64,000 nt of DNA from Clostridia bacterium (GTDB lineage Bacteria > Bacillota > Clostridia > Oscillospirales > Oscillospiraceae). Shown piece by piece: positions 59,257 to 64,000 of this stretch (its first letter is position 1; every line of letters starts with the position of its first letter). Location of the stretch: positions 1 through 64,000 of the forward strand of contig SAAS01000006.1 of the NCBI GenBank assembly GCA_009929315.1, given 5' to 3'. A program made the translations under genes and the position numbers. Under the pieces are notes generated by a model. The model was not told the DNA's origin and ran no database searches. It was given only the letters and a program-made list of their open reading frames with translations.

Positions 59257-59787
59257 TTATTCCGCCCCCTTTGCAATTTCATAAGCAGTAAATGCGTCTT
59301 TAATAGCGTTGATATATGGTTTTGAAGATACTGTCGCGCCCGAGATGGTTTGAACGCCCGAGAGCGATGAATCTTTGCCTACAAACTGATCTCTGAACTC
59401 GGGGAGCGTGGTTTTAGTTCCGAGTCCCTTTGTTTCCGACTGCGAAAGAGTGTTGCACTGCGTAATCAGTCCGTCCTTATCAATTCCGCAGATGAGCTTC
59501 ATATCGCCGCCGTAGCCCTTCGTTGTGAGCATAAACACATAGCCCGCGCCGTTATCGGCTCTGTATACCTCCGTGACCGTGGCAGGCAGTCCCGACAGTT
59601 GCGTGAGGGTGAAGGAATCCGCTTCCGGCAGAACATCTTTTCGCGCCTGCTCGGCTTTAACACGTTCCGCTTCTATTATAATCGGAGCGGTTTTTTGGTT
59701 TGTAAAGGCAAGTGCCGCGGTTATAAAAAGACATATAAGCGTCAGAACCAAAATTGGCTTTACGAAGTCGTTTTTCACATTGCTCAT
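59257..59787 (-). CDS. rnfG: Rnf complex subunit RnfG
   Basis: A 176-residue FMN-binding subunit with one N-terminal membrane segment (LVLTLICLFITAALAFT). The FMN-bind domain ends in the flavinylation motif QTISGATVSSKPYINA, in which the Thr of SGAT receives FMN from ApbE (established for the family). It overlaps rnfD by 4 bp. Confidence 0.93.
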   Translation of the reverse strand: MSNVKNDFVKPILVLTLICLFITAALAFTNQKTAPIIIEAERVKAEQARKDVLPEADSFTLTQLSGLPATVTEVYRADNGAGYVFMLTTKGYGGDMKLICGIDKDGLITQCNTLSQSETKGLGTKTTLPEFRDQFVGKDSSLSGVQTISGATVSSKPYINAIKDAFTAYEIAKGAE

Positions 59788-60773
59788 ACTTTAACACCTC
59801 CAAGCGGTTTTTTGCGGGTGGCTTTGGAGATATAGGGGGTAAGTATGTTCATAAGCAGGATGGAGAAGGAAACGCCCTCGGGGTAAGAACCCCAAATACG
59901 GATAAGAACCGTGATAAGTCCGCAACCGACGCCGAAGATAACCCGACCCCAATCTGTGTTCGGCGTTGTGGAATAATCGGTCGCCATGAAGAAGGCACCG
60001 ATCAAAAGTCCGCCGGAGAGCACCTGATAAACTGAATAGTCAAGGCTGCCCTTGACAAGGAAGGTGAAAAGAAACACCGTTCCGATAAAAGCCACGGGCG
60101 TATGCCAGGAAATCACACGGCGAATCAGGAGGTACGCTCCGCCGAGTGCAAGAGCGATTGCGCTTGTCTCACCGAGGCTGCCGCCGCGGATACCCAGCAG
60201 CATGTTTTGAATCGACGGAAGCGCCGCACCGGTTTCTCCCTTTAGAATTACGAGCGTTGTAGCGCTCGAAACGGCATCCGTCGCTCCCGAAATTGCGGTG
60301 TTGGGGGAGGCAAGCACCGCCGCCGCTCTGGCAAGAGCGTCCGGGAACACCCATGAGGTCATCGTGCTTGAAAAAGCGATGAGCATGATAATTCTCGCCG
60401 TGATTGCGGGGTTTGCGAAGTTTTGTCCGATACCGCCGAAAAGCTGCTTAACGACTATAATCGCCACTAAGCTTCCGAAGGCCGCCTGCCAGAGCGGAAT
60501 TCCGACAGGCAGGTTGAAGGCGAGCAAAACGCCCGTTACCGCCGCCGAAAGGTCGCCGATGGTATTCGGCTTTTTTACGATTTTCTCAAAGACCCACTCG
60601 CCGCCGACGGCAAAGGCAACGCAGACGGCAGTTACAAGAAGGGCGCGCAGACCGAAAATAATCGAAGAAGCTATGAGCGCCGGACAAAGCGCGATGAGCA
60701 CATCACGCATGATAGTTGAGGTGCTGGCGCTGTCCTTAATATGGGGAGAAACCGAAACTGTCATCTTGCTCAT
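59784..60773 (-). CDS. rnfD: Rnf complex subunit RnfD
   Basis: A 329-residue membrane protein with nine to ten segments. The candidate flavinylation site lies in the loop ISGATDAVSSATTLVILKG, with two SGAT/SSAT options. It forms the ion-translocating part with RnfE/A (established). Overlaps rnfC and rnfG by 4 bp each. Confidence 0.92.
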   Translation of the reverse strand: MSKMTVSVSPHIKDSASTSTIMRDVLIALCPALIASSIIFGLRALLVTAVCVAFAVGGEWVFEKIVKKPNTIGDLSAAVTGVLLAFNLPVGIPLWQAAFGSLVAIIVVKQLFGGIGQNFANPAITARIIMLIAFSSTMTSWVFPDALARAAAVLASPNTAISGATDAVSSATTLVILKGETGAALPSIQNMLLGIRGGSLGETSAIALALGGAYLLIRRVISWHTPVAFIGTVFLFTFLVKGSLDYSVYQVLSGGLLIGAFFMATDYSTTPNTDWGRVIFGVGCGLITVLIRIWGSYPEGVSFSILLMNILTPYISKATRKKPLGGVKV

Positions 60774-62134
60774 TTTTTCTCCTCCTTTTTGGCTTCTTCC
60801 TTCGCCTTTTGTTTAGCCTCGAGAGCCTTTTGTTCGGTCTGATAATTTCTCAGCATTACCTTGGCAAGCTTATTAACCTGAACCAGCGGGCGGTTTGCCG
60901 GGCAAACGTAAGCACAGCAGCCGCACTCCATGCAGATATTGACCTTAAGAACGTCCAGTTCTTCAGGCTTTTTAAGGCGAAACGCCGTTTCAATGTCGCA
61001 GGGCGAAAGATCAAACGGACAATGCGCTACACAGCGCCCGCATTTAATACAAGAGCTTTCTTTGGCAAGTATTGCGTCCTTTTCGGTAAACGCCAGAACC
61101 GCGTTCGTGTTTTTAAGAACGGGCGCGTCCAAATCGGGAACGGCAAGCCCCATCATCGGGCCGCCGTAAAGAACTTTTTTAGGCTCCGATTTAAAGCCGC
61201 CGCAAAAATCGAAAATGTCTTTGAGCGGTGTTCCGATAGGCGCGATGACATTCTTGGGATTTTTCACCGCGGAGCCGTCCACGGTTACGCATTTTTCGAC
61301 AAGGGGAAAGCCGGTTTTGATGTATTTAGCTATTGCCGCGAGCGTTGTACAGTTTATTACAATAGCGCCGACATCAATCGGCAGCTTGCCCTCAGGCACT
61401 GCGCGCCCGATGGTGCTGAAAATCAGAACTTTTTCGCCGCCCTGAGGGTAAAGCGCGGGAAGCGCCTTGACCTCAACGCCCTGCGCATCCTTACATCTTT
61501 TCTCAAAGCCGCTTATGCACTGCGGCTTATTGTCCTCGATTCCGATGATTACGCGCTTAACCTGCATAAACTTTTGAAGAAGCTCAATGCCCTCCCATAC
61601 GAGGTCGGCGTCGTCTATCATCGTTCTTGTGTCGGAAGTAATGTAGGGCTCGCACTCGGCACCGTTTATGATAACAGCTTCAATCGACGAAAGCTCCTTG
61701 ACCGAGAGCTTCACGGCGCTCGGAAAGCCCGCGCCGCCTAAACCGACAACACCGCTGGCTCGAACCGCGTCAACAAACTCCTGAAGGTTTGTGACGCTCG
61801 GCGCCGCGAGCCCTTCAAAAAGTGTCTGCTGCCCGTCTGTTTCAATTACAATCGCCGGCACGAATTGACCGCCCGACATAAGAATATCCTCAATCTTTTT
61901 AACCTTCCCCGACACGCCCGAATGAATCGGCGAGGACACAAAGCCGCCGGCTTCGGCAATTAGCTGCCCGACCTTTACCTCATCCCCGACATTTACCACA
62001 GGCTTTGCGGGTGCGCCTATATGCATTGACATCGGAATTGTAACAACCGCGGGAGTCGGAAGCCGAACGGGCTTGTCTCCTGCCGTGTTTTTCCGGTGCG
62101 GCACATGAACTCCGTGAAGTCTTTTGCTATGCAC
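60770..62134 (-). CDS. rnfC: Rnf complex subunit RnfC
   Basis: A 455-residue peripheral subunit holding NADH-site, flavin and two [4Fe-4S] clusters: IGGAGFP-like VVGLGGAGFPSAVKL, EPYITSDTRTMIDD, CIKCGRCVAHCP and CMECGCCAYVCP. I start it at GTG 62134, seven bases after AGGAGG. The upstream in-frame ATG at 62152 and 62317 lack a site. The protein then opens VHSKRLHGVHVPHRKN, as RnfC should. First gene of the rnf operon. Confidence 0.93.
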   Translation of the reverse strand: MHSKRLHGVHVPHRKNTAGDKPVRLPTPAVVTIPMSMHIGAPAKPVVNVGDEVKVGQLIAEAGGFVSSPIHSGVSGKVKKIEDILMSGGQFVPAIVIETDGQQTLFEGLAAPSVTNLQEFVDAVRASGVVGLGGAGFPSAVKLSVKELSSIEAVIINGAECEPYITSDTRTMIDDADLVWEGIELLQKFMQVKRVIIGIEDNKPQCISGFEKRCKDAQGVEVKALPALYPQGGEKVLIFSTIGRAVPEGKLPIDVGAIVINCTTLAAIAKYIKTGFPLVEKCVTVDGSAVKNPKNVIAPIGTPLKDIFDFCGGFKSEPKKVLYGGPMMGLAVPDLDAPVLKNTNAVLAFTEKDAILAKESSCIKCGRCVAHCPFDLSPCDIETAFRLKKPEELDVLKVNICMECGCCAYVCPANRPLVQVNKLAKVMLRNYQTEQKALEAKQKAKEEAKKEEKK

Positions 62135-62195
62135 GACATTTCCTCCTAACATCTTGCTTTGCGCCTTTCTACGAATGACACAAGATACGACTAGT

Positions 62196-62225
62196 ATTAT
62201 ATACAAAAACTCCTTCAAATGTCTA
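62196..62225 (-). promoter_or_regulatory. Promoter of the rnf operon
   Basis: On the reverse strand: TAGACA (62220-62225), 18 bp, TATAAT (62196-62201). Confidence 0.6.
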
Positions 62226-62246
62226 CACAAAAATCTTGGTTTTTTG

Positions 62247-62275
62247 TTGATATCTTTTAAATCAAATGTTAGAAT
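62247..62275 (+). promoter_or_regulatory. Promoter of apbE
   Basis: TTGATA (62247-62252), 17 bp, TAGAAT (62270-62275), the -10 touching the Rex-like box. Confidence 0.65.
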
Positions 62276-62292
62276 TGTTGCAACGTTAACAA
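62275..62292. promoter_or_regulatory. Rex-like operator between rnfC and apbE
   Basis: TTGTTGC-AACG-TTAACAA matches the Rex consensus TTGTTAA-N4-TTAACAA in 12 of 14 defined positions and lies right after the apbE -10. It is about 13 bp before the apbE start codon. Confidence 0.6.
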
Positions 62293-62305
62293 AGGGGTTT
62301 TTCCG

Positions 62306-63307
62306 ATGACAAAACAAAAAACTCTCTCCTTTACCGCCGTGATTGTTGCTGTCTCTGTGCTGCTTTCCGCACTTTCGGGCTGCAGTCCCTCACAGGATAC
62401 AAAAATCAGCAAAAGCGACTTTGTTTTGAACACGGTTGCCACCATAACGCTCTACGGCGAAACAGACGAGACTATTATAGACGATTGCTTTGAGCTTTGC
62501 CGATATTATGAGGCTCTGCTGTCCCGAACCGATGAAAACAGCGAGATTTACAAGCTCAACTCTCGTCAGATTTCCGAGGTTTCAGACGAAACAGCCGAGC
62601 TTATAAAGAGGGGGCTCGAGTATGGCGCTATCTCAAACGGCAATTTTGACATCACCATCGAGCCGCTTTCCGCGCTTTGGAACTTCACTTCGGACACGCC
62701 CTCAGTTCCTTCGGAGGAAGATATTTTAGAGGCGAAATCAAAGCTTGACTATACTGCGGTTTCGGTTTCGGGAAATACGGTCAGCTTCTCAAACGACTAT
62801 ACACGGCTTGACCTCGGCGCGATTGCAAAGGGCTATATCGCCGACAAGCTCAAGGAGCTTCTTGTTTCGCGCGGTGTTAAAAGGGCAATCGTTAACCTCG
62901 GCGGAAATGTGCTGTGCATTGGCGGAAAGGCCGAAACCGAGAATTTTACGGTTGGTATTCAATATCCCTTCGGTGAGGGGTCGATTGCAAGCGTGAGTGT
63001 CCGCGATTTGTCCGTTGTGACTTCGGGAACCTACGAGAGATATTTTGAGGAAAACGGAAAGCTTTATCACCACATTTTGGATCCGGACACGGGCTACCCC
63101 GTTGAAAACGACCTTCTGTCGGTCTCAATAATCGGCGCGAGCTCCTGCGACTGCGATGCTCTTTCAACCACCTGTTTTCTTCTCGGCAGGCAGGCGGGAA
63201 CCAATCTGATTGAGAGCATGGACGGCTATTACGCTATATTTATAACGGACGACTATAAGCTGTATTATACGGAAGGCGCACAAAGCGCCCTGAACATCCA
63301 GTCCTGA
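62306..63307 (+). CDS. apbE: FAD:protein FMN transferase (ApbE) lipoprotein
   Basis: A 333-residue lipoprotein with lipobox SALSGC (Cys26). The ApbE fold follows with LDLGAIAKGYIADKLKELL, VNLGGNVLCIGGK, HHILDPDTGYPVEND and SCDCDALSTTCFLLG, all typical. It attaches FMN to Thr in SGAT motifs, here most likely of RnfG and RnfD (established role, local inference). It is divergent from the rnf operon. Confidence 0.94.
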   Translation: MTKQKTLSFTAVIVAVSVLLSALSGCSPSQDTKISKSDFVLNTVATITLYGETDETIIDDCFELCRYYEALLSRTDENSEIYKLNSRQISEVSDETAELIKRGLEYGAISNGNFDITIEPLSALWNFTSDTPSVPSEEDILEAKSKLDYTAVSVSGNTVSFSNDYTRLDLGAIAKGYIADKLKELLVSRGVKRAIVNLGGNVLCIGGKAETENFTVGIQYPFGEGSIASVSVRDLSVVTSGTYERYFEENGKLYHHILDPDTGYPVENDLLSVSIIGASSCDCDALSTTCFLLGRQAGTNLIESMDGYYAIFITDDYKLYYTEGAQSALNIQS

Positions 63308-63334
63308 TATGCGGCGCTTTATTAAATAAAAACG

Positions 63335-63371
63335 AAAGAAATACCCCGAGTAAAGCTCGGGGTATTTCTTT
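63335..63371. terminator. Bidirectional terminator after apbE
   Basis: AAAGAAATACCCCGAG / CTCGGGGTATTTCTTT, 16 bp perfect arms, followed by TATT; 15 bp before the convergent PAP2 gene stop. Confidence 0.8.
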
Positions 63372-63385
63372 TATTCCGTCAAACC

Positions 63386-64000
63386 TCAGACCGTTTTCTT
63401 TTTTGTAAGAGCATTTTCAAGTAGTGTCAAGAGTCTGCCCGCATAACCCCTGTAAACTATAACAAACACGAGGGCGGAAACAGCCATTCCTCCGAAAATG
63501 TCGATTACCGAATGCTGCTTCAAAAACACGGTTGCAAGAATAATCGCCGCACAGAGCAGCCAATTAAGTATTTGAATCCAAATTTTTGATTTGAGCGTCT
63601 TGCTCTTCAATATGGCAAACCATACGCTCAAGGCTCCGACAACGTGCATGCTCGGGAAGACATTGGTGTTGGTATCAAACTGCTGGGTCCATTTCATAAT
63701 CTGAGCGGCAAAATTCGCGTTGTAGCTTGTCGGTCTCAAATCCTGTCCGTTCGGAAACACCGAAATGATGGTCATACTTATAAAAAATCCGAGAATCAGG
63801 GACAACATATAATGCTCAAAGGCCTCGTGGTCCTTAAACAGGAAATAGAAGCCCGAGATAACCATATATAGAAACCAAGAAAAATAGGGAAAGATAAACC
63901 ATTCGCAGAAGGGTATCAAATTGTCAAGCGCACAGCGGATAGAGTAATAGTCCGTTGTAATGGTCTGCTCTACTATGAAATACCATGCAAAATGTATCGG
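63386..64000 (-). CDS. PAP2-superfamily membrane phosphatase-like protein (5' end cut by window edge)
   Basis: At least 205 residues; the reading frame stays open to the right edge, so the start is outside. It has five to six membrane segments. The phosphatase motif pieces are FPSMHVVGAL (SxxH) and LKQHSVIDIFGG (SRxxxxxHxxxD-like). The KxxxxxxRP segment is seen as NGQDLRPTS. This is the lipid phosphatase/inositol phosphorylceramide synthase-like group. The terminator region at 63335-63371 is shared with apbE. Lipid substrate unknown. Confidence 0.83.
   Translation of the reverse strand, partial: PIHFAWYFIVEQTITTDYYSIRCALDNLIPFCEWFIFPYFSWFLYMVISGFYFLFKDHEAFEHYMLSLILGFFISMTIISVFPNGQDLRPTSYNANFAAQIMKWTQQFDTNTNVFPSMHVVGALSVWFAILKSKTLKSKIWIQILNWLLCAAIILATVFLKQHSVIDIFGGMAVSALVFVIVYRGYAGRLLTLLENALTKKKTV

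Overview
The window reads as chromosomal DNA of a strictly anaerobic Clostridia-type Firmicute, probably an Oscillospiraceae-like gut organism (inference). The grounds are a trimeric [FeFe] hydrogenase, an Rnf complex, lipoproteins with lipoboxes, a class B sortase, strong AGGAGG ribosome binding sites with frequent TTG/GTG starts, and no respiratory or oxygen-dependent genes. I see no rRNA, tRNA, CRISPR array, insertion sequence or origin. Both edge genes are cut by the window.

Region 1 (0-16 kb) is an acyl-CoA metabolism island. A TetR regulator sits beside two alpha/beta hydrolases, a butyryl/4-hydroxybutyryl-type CoA-transferase, a complete branched-chain-amino-acid-type ABC importer (LivHMGFJ) headed by a KAS III-like enzyme, and a divergent operon MaoC - crotonase - 3-hydroxyacyl-CoA dehydrogenase - acyl-CoA dehydrogenase - thiolase - second crotonase. 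Four promoters of this island carry the same inverted repeat, TGAA-N6-TTCA, so it looks like one regulon for uptake and CoA-dependent breakdown (or synthesis) of a small carboxylic acid. No electron-transfer flavoprotein gene is visible here.

Region 2 (16-19 kb) holds a small ferritin-like protein, a P-II/AmtB ammonium module whose leader contains a perfect terminator hairpin, and a flavin reductase. Region 3 (19-31 kb) is a hydrogen module. The forward operon encodes NuoE-like, GHKL ATPase, HndB-like, NuoF-like and HydA subunits (electron-bifurcating type). The divergent reverse operon encodes two DRTGG proteins, an RsbW-like ATPase, a second H-cluster protein of the putative sensory type and a PHP protein. 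A convergent operon carries a TM1266-family hydrogenase-associated regulator with a NitT/TauT-type ABC importer behind a leader terminator.

Region 4 (31-44 kb) holds a four-part CoA-disulfide-reductase/rhodanese/TusA/DsrE fusion, an MFS exporter, a VTC-domain/DUF4956/Gly-rich lipoprotein set beside a two-component system, an ABC exporter, a possible structured RNA and a C39-like lipoprotein. Region 5 (44-50 kb) is an agmatine deiminase pathway (antiporter, carbamate kinase, putrescine carbamoyltransferase, agmatine deiminase) with an RpiR regulator. Region 6 (49-55 kb) has a TetR, an SDR that lacks the catalytic YxxxK, a sortase B and a phosphoketolase.

Region 7 (55-64 kb) has a radical SAM protein, a Gx-transporter/NusG-II pair, the rnfCDGEAB operon and a divergent ApbE flavin transferase. 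A Rex-like operator lies at the apbE promoter. ApbE would flavinylate RnfG and RnfD. Hydrogenase, Rnf and the butyryl-CoA-type genes together suggest an energy metabolism built on ferredoxin/NADH balance.
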